Numbered from the stretch's first letter, positions 34,984 to 47,347 are shown. The stretch: 64,000 bases of DNA from Botrytis cinerea B05.10 (GCF_000143535.2 NC_037311.1:2852001-2916000), one strand, 5' to 3'. Program-made: numbers and translations. The notes: generated from the letters alone by a model not told the origin.

Positions 34984-37607
34984 CTACTGTCTATACCTAG
35001 CCAATTGAGCCATGATAGCCTGGACCTGCTGTGCATCTTGCCCATTTTGTTGTGCAGCTGGCTGGCCATATGTAGCGCTGTTGTTATAATTGGCGTAAGG
35101 GTCTGCAGCAGCTTGTGGCACTGATTGTTGATAAATCTGCTGAGGTGCTTGTTGTGGCTGTGGTGCTAAACCGCCCAACAAGCTAACAAGGTCGACGGCC
35201 GAGTTTGCTGCTACAGCAGGTGCGTTCTGTTGCTGGGGCATATTGTTCAACGTTCCGAGCAACTTTTGCAAAGTAGGATTGTCCAGCTGTCCCATAATGT
35301 TTGCGATATTTGCGTTTGGTTGTGCTGTTGGAGCTTGGTAAGTCGGAGCTGGGTTTGGCGCGTACTGAGGTCTTTGAGCGGTGGCTTTTGCGCGTACGAC
35401 AAGCTCGGCAGCAATCTTAGGTTCCAAATCCTGATACTCATCAAATCGAACAGCAGCGTTGATACCTCCCGAGCGATCGAATACTTGCAAAGGGATTTTG
35501 CTAGCGTTTTGAGATCTCATATCGAGTTGAGAAACCGCAATGACACCTTCGAGAATCTGTCTACGAATAACAGCTTGAAGGGAGAGTCGAGGGCTAAGGA
35601 ACATTACTTCGGTTTTGACACCTCGTCCACGAAGTTCTCCCTCAACCCAGGAGACAAATCCTCTGTCCAACTCCGCCATAAGAATTATTTGAAAATCGGG
35701 AACCATCGACGGCTCACGTCGAGGGATTTGAAGGTTGCCATCTTCATTGGCTTCACGGGTTCTTGGGCTTGGGCTACGATCTCTGTAACTGCCACGCTGT
35801 GCACCCGAGAAAGGAGATCGTGAGCGACGCCTATCTCTGCTATCGTATGAATCATTGTTACGAGTAGATCTGTATTCGTCTCTGGCCTCTCTACCCCTAT
35901 AGTTTCGACTTGGCGATGGCGACCTACCAGATCGATAGCCATCATGTGGGCGTTGATTTCCATGCTGTGGTTGCGATCTATGGCGATCATTCTGGTTACG
36001 ATCGTTGTGATTATAACCTGAACCACGAGCTTCTGTCTGGGGATTACGATTACGAGCTGATGTGTTTCCTCTTGTTTGTTCGGGGGATTGGGATCGTCTC
36101 CAAGTCTGGCCAGCATTCCGAGTGTTCTTCTGTGCCTTGGACACTTCGAGGTCTGTACGAAGAGTATTAGCCTGGCTTCGAAAAGGCAACATGAAATAAC
36201 TTACGCATTTTACGACCTCTGACTTCCTTTCCTTGCTCCATCTCTAAAGCTTTATAACAAGAGGCGGCATCATGAAATTGAACAAACCCAAATGCCTGCT
36301 TGATCGATATTTGGGCAAGCTCGCCATACTTGTGGAAAACATGGAACAAGTCTCGTTTGGTAAGCTTTTCCGATGGAAGATTACCTGAACAAAATATTAG
36401 ACATTTGATGATTATTGGTATTGCATAAGACTTTCTTACCTATAAACAATCGTGAGCCTTTTGGAAATCTTTCCCAAAGCCCTTCAGTGACATATGTGCG
36501 TTCTCTATCAAGAAATTCATCATACTTTTTCTGCACTGTTGGTCCCCAAGGTCTGTCATCATTGTCATGTCCATCATGGGATTGGTCAGATGGAAAGCGA
36601 CGGGCTTGTGTGTAAAGTTTTGGGCTGTTCGCATCTTGATGGGGATGATTGAAAGAAACAGATGGGGGTGGGGGGAGACCATATCGGGGATCAGTAGCGG
36701 TACCAGGGGCACCGACTGCAACTAATGATGATGTTACACCAGAATGGTTATAGGAATTGGGTTGGTGTGAAAAACCTGAACCTCCAACAGTGTACTTATG
36801 GGGATCATCGAAAGAAGTATAATTGGAACGTTTGGGAATTTGGGTAATTTGTGGGCGGGGGGGGAGGCTTGCATGGGTAGGTAGACTCGAGCTACCTTTT
36901 GGAGGGGCATTGCTAGAAGAGGAAGAATTTGGGCGGGCAGCTTGTGCATTAATCTCGGCATTGGCAGTGATATTGTCCAAAAGCTGCTGAATGTCTATTT
37001 CTCCGTTGGGGTCCTCAGAGTTTGTGGTTTCCGCTTTGGTAATGGGATTTTGAGAATCATCAGAGCTTTGGGCAGCTGTAGATTGAGGAATCGAGGGGAT
37101 AGTAAGAGAAGGGATGGTATGGGCGGGTTGGGTTTCTGGGCCATTTGGGGGATCAAATGTGGCAGGTCGATGGTTGGAAAGAGAATTAGGCAATTCGCTC
37201 GTTGGCACTGTGTTAGGAAGACTGCTCGACTCTTGGTCAACTGCCTGTGATTGATCGCGACTATCTGAGTGTTCTTCCCCATCAGAGTCAAATGTCATGG
37301 CATAATCATCGCCTTCATCTTCTTCCTCAGCCTTTGCTGCTGTTGCATCCTCATCCTTCTCATCATAAGCATCTGAAAAGCGCGTATCGGAAAGCGGAGA
37401 ATCTATATCCTCAGCAACCATCGAGGATTCGATAATTTCAGGAGCCACCAAAGGAGCCTTTGATGGTTCATGGGTCGTCGTCATGTTGAAGGTCGGATCA
37501 ATCTGATTTCGAAGAACAGGAATTTCCGATGGATTAGGAAAGTGAACCGGAAGTGGAGAGAGCGGTGATTGGATTTTTGTGTGGAATTCAGGTGGTTCTG
37601 AAGTCAT
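34984..37607 (-). CDS. NAB3: NAB3-like RNA-binding protein with RS region and anticodon-binding-like domain
   Basis: Three exons (37607-36440, 36384-36205, 36152-34984) give 838 residues if the ATG at 37607 is used; 37484 (797 aa) is also possible. An acidic, disordered N-terminus (AEEEDEGDDYAMTFDSDGEE) precedes one RRM at about 387-450 (LFIGNLPSEKLTKRDLFHVF, AFGFVQFHDAASC), which resembles Nab3, the Nrd1-complex factor for termination of non-coding transcripts. Then comes an Arg/Ser-rich region (RRSRSPFSG), a folded block at about 600-705 (VPDFQIILMAELDRGFVSWV, AVIRRQILEGVIAVSQLD) resembling the class II aminoacyl-tRNA synthetase anticodon-binding fold seen in NCOA5, and a Gln/Pro-rich tail. 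It probably acts in the nucleus. Confidence 0.82.
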
Positions 37608-38388
37608 AAATGTCTTTGTTATGAGTGCGGAATGCACACAAACTGTTCAGGTTGATGGGATCCGATATTTGACAATCTCGTATGCTAGGAGAAGATACAA
37701 ACTGAGAGAAGGTAGCAGATATAAAAATTAATGGAGCGTGGAGATAATTTGATGGGCAAAGGCGATGCGATAAATTTCCAATCCGGGGTTAGGCAAGATT
37801 TGATTTGCCTGCTCGATTGGAAAGCTTTGGGGGAAACTGCAGTCAAAGAATAGTTATCTATCAGGTTATCAAAAGTAAGATTGTCGCCTTGGTAATGCAG
37901 AAGACTTTGATGTTCACTGGCGTGAAGTTGATGGTTTTGTTTGGGTGTGTTGGAATCGAAGTTATGAGGCTGTCGCAATGCTTGTGATGATTTCTAGATG
38001 TGATTTGAGAGAGAGTTAAGAATCGAATGAATTAATTTGATCATGCCAAGAAATCTTGGAAGACCTTTTCCCACTAGCTCTACCGGTACTGGTACGAAGT
38101 AGTCTAGGAGTCTGGCTCGGATAAATCTCGGATCTGCGAATTTTGCAGCTTGACCACTTTTATCTCGGTGCTTAATAATGATTATGTAATACAATCGAGC
38201 AGTCACTTGTTTGATAGTTGCATTTGCCCTTGCCTCCATCGCAAGTAACACTACACTTCACGCTGGAGCCAAAAGGGGAAAGTTTCCATTTGTAAAGTAT
38301 ACACATACTGCCTTCGTCAAGCAACATCTTTCCAACATCCTATGAACCTCTAGGCAGGTGAGACAACAAAAAAGTTTGTCGAAGTGAC
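37608..38388. other. divergent intergenic region
   Basis: Separates the NAB3-like (-) and ICT1 (+) start codons. The NAB3-like frame stays open 10 codons further up to a GTG at 37637, without an ATG. No other gene is supported. Confidence 0.5.
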
Positions 38389-39423
38389 ATGCGTTATTTT
38401 GCCAAGCTCACAGCCAAGCTGCTGCAATCACCTTCTCAAATTGTCAAGCCAATTGATACCACATCTCTTCAAACACGACCTCTATTCACAAGATTACATT
38501 TCCAGGGCTGTAGAGCATATTCCGTTCAATCCACAGACGAAATTGAATTTGAGGTCGCCAGAACATGGTATTCTAACTTCAACGAATCAACCATTTCCAC
38601 AAAGCTAGCCGAGACCACCTACTCAGCTGCCGGAGGTCCTGGTGGTCAAAAGACAAACAAGTACGTCGAGCGTCTTGAATTCCATAGACGAAATATCCTA
38701 GAACTGATCCTGTTCAGAACATCTTCAAAAGCAAATACAGTCTGGCCAATGAAAAAGCTCGATGCCATTCTGCCGCTGACAATATCCAATGGATTACGCC
38801 GCGGCACGTATTATTTGAAGAATACTGATGCCATTCAGATTCAATGTGATAGTAGTCGTAATCGGACTGATAATAAAGAGGAGACACATCGAAGGTTACA
38901 TGAGGAAATCAGACGTATATACAGAACGACCGTTCCGGGAAAGGCTTCAATTGAGCAGCAGCAGAGAGTGAAGCACTTGTAAGTCATGAATTTCTTCCAT
39001 TCCGTGTTTTTTCGAGCATCATCCATTCGTGAAATTCTCCCTTCGTATATACAACATTATCTCCCTCAATAAATGGTGGAAGAAATTCTTTTCAAGCGAA
39101 CCGTGTAAGTGAAGGGGGGAAGTTAGCATACCCAGAAGGTTGGAAGATATAACACGGAGGGAAAGCTATTCGAGCGGAAGTCAAAGATTGAGGCCCGACG
39201 TCAATATACAAGGGCAAGTCAACTTTGTGATTTATGTCTGGAGCATTTTTTAATAGCGATACAGTTCGATAACTTTGACATCCCGTCACGTTTTTGAACA
39301 CAAGAATGCGCTAATATTCAATACAGACAAACTGCAGCCAACACAGCACGGTTGAAAATGAAAAAGCAACACGGGGATAAAAAGAAGTCTAGAAGCAGTG
39401 GAAAAGGTGGCAGCGATTTCTAA
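38389..39423 (+). CDS. ICT1: mitochondrial peptidyl-tRNA hydrolase ICT1 (class I release factor-like, GGQ)
   Basis: Three exons (38389-38660, 38718-38978, 39327-39423) give 209 residues, the size of human ICT1. An Arg-rich presequence (MRYFAKLTAKLLQ) precedes the catalytic loop AAGGPGGQKTNKTSSKAN, with GGQ at 85-87; the first intron lies directly behind it and its removal is needed to restore the motif's downstream strand. The domain continues with PLTISNGLRRGTYYLKNTDA and ends in a basic C-terminal tail (ARLKMKKQHGDKKKSR) of the kind that enters the empty mRNA channel of stalled mitoribosomes. ICT1-type enzymes release peptides from stalled ribosomes independently of a stop codon. The second intron is unusually long, 348 nt. 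Confidence 0.92.
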
Positions 39424-40023
39424 AACAGATTTATGACATACTTTTTTCAATTGTCTGGAACGTTTCACTATCTCTGAAAAGTCAACCGAGTAGAATGCGA
39501 ACTGGTTCACTGGATAAAGAAGCATATATGTATTATATTTCAATTGCTTCGAAGTAAGAATTCACCCCATACATAGGATGTTACAAACACAAAACCAACC
39601 AACCCACCAACCAACTCAGAACCCAGCAGCCAACAATTAAAAATTACCAACCATCAACCCATCTCACCTCACAGCATCCAATCTTCCCTCCCCTCCCCAC
39701 CCAAAGAAGAACATTACCCCAGAACACAGCCCAAACCCCCAAATCGCAATCACAAACATTTTGAAAAGATAATGGTAATCAAATAGATTGCTAACAACTC
39801 ATTATTCACTGACCGGACCAGGATATCATGATGTTTTCCCCAAAACGCCAATTAAAATGCCTACTCCCTTCCCTACACTTTCAATCCCATCATATCCTAT
39901 CCAATCGAATATCAGCATTACCCCTTTTCTCGACCCAATCCATCACACTGATCCCACAAATGAAATTCATATCCGTATTCTCATTCGACCTTCACTATAA
40001 CCTAAACTTTCACTCCCTCATTC
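39424..40023. other. convergent 3' gap, G-poor
   Basis: 600 bases between ICT1 (+) and the membrane protein gene (-). The + strand is rich in A and C with CCAACC runs near 39590-39620 and poor in G. No gene signal was seen. Confidence 0.5.
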
Positions 40024-41313
40024 TCACGGTCTCTGTCCCACTCCCAATCTATCCAACTCCGTATCACTAACCACACTTGGTGCGAAACTACTCTGAGTCC
40101 TCGTGCTCGAATTCCTATGCATATCATTACCGAAAGCTGCAGCTAAATGTGGATTGCGTGCAGCGATCCATGAACCCGATTCCATAGGAGCAGGAGACGA
40201 AGTTTGGACAGCTCCATACATAGGTGGAACTGTATCATTTTCGTCCTCGATGTCGTATGGATTATCGTAATTTGATGTCAAAGAATCGAGGTGTTGAGGG
40301 GCGGCCCGATTTTGATATAGATCCTGGTTTCCATTAAGGCCTCGCTCGAGATTCTCGTGGGAAATAGTGGGGCGTACGGGGGCGGGAGCTATGATGGTCG
40401 GTTCGAGAATTGAGGCGTGGGGGCTGTGCATTATTCTGGAGAGGCGGTGTTGTTCACCATCTGGTCCAATGTACGAGGTATCGTCGTCGTCGAGAGGAAA
40501 GCCCATGGTATCATGTCTGACTAGTGGCCCTGGTCTGGTAGGAGACTCGGGGTTTTGTGACAACTGAGAAAGGCGATTTTGTGTCAATTGAGATATACGG
40601 TTTTGTGTTAACTGGGATAGGCGGTTTTGATCTGTGAACGGATCTTGTGTTGGGGAGCCAAGGTGATTAGATGGTGAGTGATACCCATTTCCTCCGGCGG
40701 CCATTCTCTGTTGAGTTTCTTCATCATTTGGTAGGAATCGGTCGGTTTCCATATCACTGGAAAGGTCAGGATAGCTGGACTGTCCGCCTCTCATGTAAGC
40801 TCCTTGGTATGAAGTGTCGGCAACCATTGGTGGCCGAGATATTTCACCATCAGTACCTTGAGTATGACTTTTGATAAAAGGTACACCGGCAAATGAAGAG
40901 TTTAATCCATTGTAAGATACTTGCTGCGTAACTCCTTTGCGACCAGCGACCTTCTTAGTCTTCCTCCTTTGCAATAGATAGATAGCAATGAGAGATATGA
41001 TCAACAATGCTCCGACACCACCAAGAACTCCTGCTATTATTGCTGTTCGTTCCGACGATGATAGTCCATTCGAGGAAGAAGTAGAAGTTGGGAATGCGGA
41101 GTTTGTTTGACTTTGACTGTTAGAGGTAGTTGTCGGAGTGGCTGCAGATGTGTATGCGGATTGATATGCGGTTGTCTGAGCATTGTATTGACCTTGTGCT
41201 GTTTGACTTCCACTTGATCCATAGCTACCGGAACTGTCATAGCTTCCTTGGGCTCCAGCTTGGCTCTCTGGGGTTCCAGTGTTTCCACTAGATCCTACGC
41301 CATAGTCGTCCAT
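40024..41313 (-). CDS. single-pass membrane protein with Ser/Thr-rich ectodomain, unknown function
   Basis: One uninterrupted frame of 429 residues. Residues 1-90 are Gly/Ser/Thr/Gln-rich and likely O-glycosylated. One membrane helix follows at about 91-115 (AIIAGVLGGVGALLIISLIA) with a basic stop-transfer RRKTKK. The remaining 310 residues are a polar cytosolic tail with a three-fold near-repeat QNRLSQLT/QNRISQLT/QNRLSQLS (about 40560-40635). There is no cleavable signal peptide, so the helix itself must direct insertion, unless an unseen 5' exon exists; an in-frame TAA lies shortly upstream of the ATG. The layout resembles fungal wall-stress or mucin-type sensors and Shb17/Axl2-like single-pass proteins, but I see no WSC or other domain. 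Function unknown. Confidence 0.75.
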   Translation of the reverse strand: MDDYGVGSSGNTGTPESQAGAQGSYDSSGSYGSSGSQTAQGQYNAQTTAYQSAYTSAATPTTTSNSQSQTNSAFPTSTSSSNGLSSSERTAIIAGVLGGVGALLIISLIAIYLLQRRKTKKVAGRKGVTQQVSYNGLNSSFAGVPFIKSHTQGTDGEISRPPMVADTSYQGAYMRGGQSSYPDLSSDMETDRFLPNDEETQQRMAAGGNGYHSPSNHLGSPTQDPFTDQNRLSQLTQNRISQLTQNRLSQLSQNPESPTRPGPLVRHDTMGFPLDDDDTSYIGPDGEQHRLSRIMHSPHASILEPTIIAPAPVRPTISHENLERGLNGNQDLYQNRAAPQHLDSLTSNYDNPYDIEDENDTVPPMYGAVQTSSPAPMESGSWIAARNPHLAAAFGNDMHRNSSTRTQSSFAPSVVSDTELDRLGVGQRP

Positions 41314-43288
41314 CTCTTGTGATAGTAAATGTACGACCGATTACTACTTTCCACCGTTTCTTTGCGCAGGTCTCTTGCTTAAGAAGATGCTCTTGGCACA
41401 CGAAAGAAAATTAAGTAAAAACAAGTGCGAAAGCAAAAGCACGAAACGAGGGTATACTTGAAACAAATAAATAGGAGCTGGCAGAGGAGGAGAAGGAGAA
41501 GAAGAAGAGAAAAAAAGAAAAGGCGCGGCCGGGGCAGGACAACATAATTAAGTGAATTTCAACGCCATACACATTAATGACAACACAAGACGAAATCCTA
41601 GTCGAGACTTACGATTTTTTGTGGATTTGTACCGTTGACAAGGCGCAGTCCCAGCAACGCGATTTAAGTTTTGGAAGATCGCATTCGGTAGAATTTTGAG
41701 ATGATATATCTGTGACGACGCGTCTTTTGCTGTGGAGTACTTATATGGAGAAAATTGCATCACGTGTAGATTAATTATGCTGTTAAATGAAAGGAAGTGT
41801 GTGAACATGTGTGTGTATGAAATAGAGCGAAAAAGTCAAATCTCCTGGAACTTGTTTTGGAATTGCAAAGGTTGGTCTCAAGAAAAAGCAAAGAAACAAG
41901 AAGCATGAAGCATGAAATTTCCGAGCAAGGTTTTGATTGATAGATTCATTTTACCATCCGTATCCATGAATGCGTAGGCTAATGAGTGAAGGTTCGTATT
42001 AGATAGCGATAGCAAGGTTCAAGCGTAGGACACACTGCTGTATCTATCAATCTTTCTTATATAGTAGTCGGTATATCACCGTGGTCGAGAACTGTGTAGT
42101 AAATGTAGACTGTGTGTGTACGAGGGAGGGAGGAAAGATACGAGATCTCTAGTGGATCAACACTCGTATTTGGGTGGAATGAAGGGTCGAGTGAAGTGAA
42201 GTGTGAGTGAAGTGCGAGTGAAGTGATGTTGCTCACCCCGGGTACTCTGTGTCCTTCGTATCCTCCATGTCTTCCAAGAGCACAAGAAGAATGCAAGAAT
42301 TCAATTGATCTAGCCAAAGCATCACATCCCGACTCAACTCACAACAACCCAATTTATGTATGGCCATTACCCTCACCAACCTTAAAATAGACTTTTACAT
42401 CATTGTGGCCAATAGGATGATCGCTATCCACGATCAGGGTCCAGGTTTCGTTTCCACGTCGATAGACACACATGGCTGAGCCTCCTGGTCTTTTATTAGC
42501 TGAACTAAACGGATCGATTCAACCACCGTCTATCAGATCAGTCTATACTGCAACCGTTGCATCACTCTCTCTGTGTGCCAAAGCAAAGTCAGAAAACGTA
42601 CCGCGTACGCAGCTTGACCGCCAGACAGATCTGCGCAAAGTAAAACCAGTGATCAGCAATTGGAATCTCTGCGAGCCACATAAATAATTACTCGACGACT
42701 GAGGCAGGCATATCTGTATGATTCTTGCAGTCATCTTTTCCCGACTTGAGCGTTTGCAGTCATCGAAGAAGATCATTGCAATCAATCTGAGGAGAAGTCG
42801 CGTGAATGGCCAGGAACCCCTCCAATCTCTTATTTTGGCCCGTCAACCTGGTGCGAAAGTGTGAGGGTTCGTATTCATTTCGAGTCGTGAATGTGCCTGA
42901 TCCCTTGACGGCGTGAGCTCAGTTGATTGATTTCCTGTGGCCGTTCGTGAATGATTTCAGCTAACAGTGGCTGACCTCGATCTTACTAAGCCCACTAGAT
43001 AGGCCGCCAGGGCACCTAAACTGTTCAACGTTCATCCATTGCCCCGCAATCTAACCGCAATACCTGAAAGACCATCCTTTTCCATTCTGGAACACTGGAA
43101 CACCAGAACACCAGAACACCAGAACACCAGAACACCTAACAGCTTTAACTTTCAGCAACCCTTCAAATTTACTTATCAAACTCTCCGAGAATCATCCGTG
43201 CAGAGCGGTTCACCGTCACATTCTTGATTGTTGTGCGCACTGTTTAATCGTATCCCTCATCTAATACTCCATCGCTCCGCACAACAAG
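41314..43288. other. long divergent region
   Basis: Nearly 2 kb between the membrane protein (-) and kinase (+) genes. Contains a purine-rich tract (about 41480-41520), a GTGAAGT-type repeat (42190-42228) and an ACACCAGA minisatellite with about five units at 43091-43137. Frames at 43039-43227 and 43228-43419 would be upstream ORFs if the kinase leader reaches that far. Confidence 0.5.
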
Positions 43289-44642
43289 ATGAGCTCTTCG
43301 CATCCTCAGAATTCTCACCCAGGAGCACCGCAACCTCAAATTCAGCCATGTCGGTACAAGACTGGAAAGACGTTGGGCGCAGGGTCATACTCAGTCGTCA
43401 AAGAATGCGTCCACGTTGATACAGGAAGATATTACGCCGCAAAAGTCATTAATAAACGATTAATGGCGGGAAGAGAACATATGGTAAGAACTTTTCATGA
43501 CGCTCATACTAGTAACACCTGCTGACACCTTCTCCTATTTGTAGATTCGTAATGAGATCGCTGTACTCAAGCGTGTTTCAATGGGACATCAAAACATCCT
43601 GACTTTAGTCGATTACTTCGAAACCCTCAATAATTTATATCTTGTTACCGATTTGGCACTTGGGGGAGAATTGTTTGATCGCATTTGTCGAAAAGGTTCT
43701 TACTTCGAATCTGATGCTGCAGACCTTATCAGGGCAACACTTTCCGCTGTGGCGTACCTACACGATCATGGCATCGTCCATCGCGATCTGAAACCCGAAA
43801 ATTTATTGTTTCGAACACCAGAAGATAATGCGGATTTGTTGATTGCAGATTTTGGTTTGAGCAGAATAATGGACGAAGAGCAGTTTCACGTTTTAACCAC
43901 TACTTGCGGTACACCAGGTTATATGGCACCAGAAATCTTCAAGAAGACAGGACATGGAAAGCCAGTAGATATTTGGGCAATTGGTGTTATTACGTATTTC
44001 TTACTATGTGGATACACGCCTTTCGACAGAGATTCTAATCTGGAGGAAATGCAAGCGATTCTCATCGCAGACTATAGCTTTACACCTATAGAATACTGGC
44101 GAGGTGTTAGTCGAGGAGCTCGAGAGTTTATCAGGAAATGCCTTACAATCGATCCTACCCAAAGAATGACCGCCCACGAAGCATTGACACACCCTTTCGT
44201 CACCGGTGAATCAGTATCAAAGGATGGTAAAGGTAGCGATTTACTTCCGATTGTTAAGAAGAACTTCAATGCTAGGCGGACTCTTCATGCTGCCATTGAT
44301 ACTGTACGCGCCATTAATAAACTCCGCGAAGGCCAAGCCGGTATGATGGACGGTTCAAAATCTATGGAGCCAAATCGTGGAGCCAGACCTTTGAATCCGA
44401 ACAGTAAAGATTCTGGATTGGGTGGGATGGGACCTGGAGATGGAGATAGTGCTATGGATGTTGATTCAGGATATGGTACAGCAGGTACGAACAACGATGA
44501 GCGTGAAAAGTTTATGAGGGGTATAGAGAGAAGTTCTGGTCAGGGTCAAACAGAAGCACAAATCGAGGCGCAGACTAGGAAAATCGCTGAAACAACAAAG
44601 GGTTTATGGTCTGCAGGAGCGGCGAAGATCTCGGGGAGATGA
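43289..44642 (+). CDS. Ca2+/calmodulin-dependent protein kinase (CMK1-type)
   Basis: Two exons (43289-43483 and 43545-44642) with a 61-nt intron give 430 residues. A complete Ser/Thr kinase domain is present: Gly-rich loop GAGSYSVV (30-37), Lys52 in YYAAKVINK, catalytic HRDLKPEN (His144, Asp146), DFG at 167-169, activation loop TTTCGTPGYMAPEIF. After the domain, the basic amphipathic segment KKNFNARRTLHAAIDTVRAI is the expected autoinhibitory and calmodulin-binding region. A disordered Gly/Asn-rich tail follows. The closest family is fungal CaMK I/II (CMK1, CMKA), cytosolic kinases that couple Ca2+ signals to growth and stress responses. The activation-loop Thr suggests control by an upstream CaMK kinase. 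Confidence 0.93.
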
Positions 44643-46331
44643 TGATGATGATGAAAAAGCACTTGATATTCAAAACTTCAATTCTTCTTGTTCTCTTCGG
44701 TCCTTTACCATTTTTTATTTTCTCCACACCATGCCACTGGACGACACGAATTCTTTACGACCATGATCTATTTCTTGTGGCGTTTCACGTCAACTTTATA
44801 TTCAAATGAGGAGTTGAAGTGTCTATTTGAGCAACTTTGGGCTGGGAATTTTTGTTCGCATGATGAAGATGAGATTTGAGACAGTTGAGCTGTGATATGA
44901 GCTCTTGGAAATGTAGTGGGGGTGTATTGGGAAGCAAAGCTATAGATTTCTTAATAACAGGATACCATTTCACAATGCAATGATAGTCTTGGAACATCAC
45001 ATGTTGATGATTAGAACACTTGGGTAGTCTTCTGGTTCTTCCTCTTAAACGTACTAATTAGACATAATGGGGCTATTCGCTTCAAGTCTAGCCCTTCATG
45101 ATACCTTGTTTGTGTCCGAGTTCTTGGAGCATCAAGCACTCTTTCATCTAACCCCGTGGTGTTTCTATGATTCTCCATACTCACAATCCACATATTCTCT
45201 CAAATATCTCCACCAAAAGGAATCTCTCCCCCCGAATCGATGCAAGCGGAAGCACCCGTGTTGATCTGAAGATGCCAAGCGAGAAATCTATATTTATCCG
45301 TTTATCCAAACAGATAAGGTATTAGCGTACGAATGGAACTCTTAACTTTGTCGAGTTTTATCTTAATCTTATCCACTTTGGAGGCCTTTTCACATACTTG
45401 ATACATGTGATTTGCTTGGTGTAGTGGGGGGAATATTAAATGCCCAGAAGCTTGGTTGGGCCAAGATGTTTGGCGGTTTGTAAGTAATATGTACGCATTT
45501 CCGAATGTATGTGTGTGCAGCAGCACTACGTCTACGGCGTATCTCTGGATATTTCTTTATCGACTCGGCACTTACTTTACGTCGTATCGCATGGGTGGAG
45601 TAGGGTTTCAGCGGGTGGAACTTGGTGGGCGCTTGGCACGCTGGACGGACGGATGGAAGGTGTGACTTGTGAGGAATTGGTGACGGGACGGGATGGGATA
45701 GGATAGGATGGAGACATAGGTGAGGTGGGCAGCTGATGGGTTGGAGGATAAATATCGGCGGGGCTTCCGGCTTGGGGAGAAGGATTTTTAATCTATCTAT
45801 TATACTTTCTGGTTGTTTGATTACTCGTCTTGTTGTTGTTCTTCTTGAGATTATATATATCGATAAATAGTCCCAGGAGGATTTTCGAATCGCATCGTTG
45901 TTTGACATCTTTAATTGTCGTCTTTTGTTGCTGTTCAGCGTTCACGTTACATCGTACCATATCACGTCACATCATCATCATCATCATCAATTATTCCCCC
46001 CGTAGATATTCCTCACGTGAATATCACTTGACACTCGCATCCAACCCACATTTCCTGTTCAGGAACGGAGTCCCTATTTCTACTTTGAGTTCCGGAGTCC
46101 AGAATTCTCTAGATATCAAAGATTTATAGAAGAGACGTTTCTCTGCGGATCATATCGAAAGCAAGCCAGTCGATCAACTCAACTACACCAGCTCATCGTC
46201 AAAAGGAGATCTCTTCATTGAGCCCTTCGATTACCGAACATCGACTTCTCGATCAAACTCACTTGAAGTATATCACCACCTTTATACTATTCCCTCATCC
46301 ACACACCCGCTCAACACACACACCTACCAAG
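44643..46331. other. intergenic, nothing recognised
   Basis: 1.7 kb between two + strand genes. It has TCATCA repeats (about 45972-45990) and a GGGAT/GGATA-rich patch (about 45680-45710). A Pro-rich open frame on the minus strand (45390-45908) looks like low-complexity artefact. Confidence 0.5.
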
Positions 46332-46793
46332 ATGTCTGCCCCTGAAACCCTCCCCGTCATCGCACGTCACCTCCTCCGTTACAACCAATCCATCCTCTCC
46401 AAGACCCATTTCCAAAGCACCGCCAAAAACCTCTACCACCAAACCTCCAGCGTCAAAGCCTTTGCGAGTTCCGAGAGCGTGCGCGGAAACGCACGGAACA
46501 GATATGATGTGCATGGCAGCGGGTATTTCGCACCTGGAAGACGCGGGGAAGGAATTGCGGCTGCGAGTATGGAGATGTTTGGGGTGAGAGGATTTGGAAC
46601 CGGAGCCATGGGCGAGCGAGCGCATGTGTCGATCTCGGCGAGGATTGCGGCGAGTAAGGGGGATCGAGAGAGGATCTTGAAGAGTATTATGAGAGCGCGA
46701 GAGAGGAGGGGAGGGAATGCCGCGGTCGCGGATGGCGAGAGGAGGATCTGGGAAGAACAGGTTTATCCTCCTGTTAACGGGTGGTTGGTTTGA
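46332..46793 (+). CDS. small protein of unknown function, 153 aa
   Basis: Uninterrupted frame of 153 residues from an ATG in good context (ACCAAGATG). The open frame extends further upstream without an ATG. The N-terminus (MSAPETLPVIARHLLRYNQS) is mildly amphipathic, and the centre carries NRYDVHGSGYFAPGRRGEGI and GVRGFGTGAMGERAHVSI. The C-terminal third is Arg-rich (RIAASKGDRERILKSIMRAR) and ends in WEEQVYPPVNGWLV. GC-rich codon use compared with its flanks supports real coding. I recognise no domain. The Arg content and lack of acidic residues at the start would allow a mitochondrial location, but nothing decides it. Confidence 0.6.
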   Translation: MSAPETLPVIARHLLRYNQSILSKTHFQSTAKNLYHQTSSVKAFASSESVRGNARNRYDVHGSGYFAPGRRGEGIAAASMEMFGVRGFGTGAMGERAHVSISARIAASKGDRERILKSIMRARERRGGNAAVADGERRIWEEQVYPPVNGWLV

Positions 46794-47347
46794 GGGGTGA
46801 AGGGATGATGAGGTATATTCATGGGATATGTTGGGGATGGGGGAAGGTCCTTCGAATGGATGCGGGATGGGTGCTTACCGGAAGATATGCATCCACTGGA
46901 GAAAAGTGATACTCGAAACATGGATACGATATCCGGCGATATGTGTGATATGAAGCAATAGCACTCGCTACGCTTTCCACACCCACCGAAGAGATCTCAA
47001 GGCGGAAACGAAGAAATTTGAGACCATCCATTCATTCATTCACTCACTCACTCATCCACTCATTTATTCATCGCATTTTCTCCCTGGAGGAGATGATCCT
47101 TTGACGTTGATTGGTTTCTGGATCATCTTATTTATCATCTTTTTCTTTTATGGTATGTATGTATGTACGTACGTATGAGTTATACTTATACTCCTACATA
47201 CTCTTTACACTATCTACACCTACACAAACCAGATTGTTTACGAGTGTTTGAAAGGAAAACAGAAAGATTGGACAGGATGGTGAATTGGAGATACGAAGCT
47301 CGAAATTGCGCTTACGCTATTATGAGGAATGGAGTTTGGATTTTTGT

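Noticed and set aside
45390..45908. 172-codon Pro/His-rich frame on the minus strand
   Set aside because: Low-complexity antisense of a purine-rich promoter region; no domain and no splice context.
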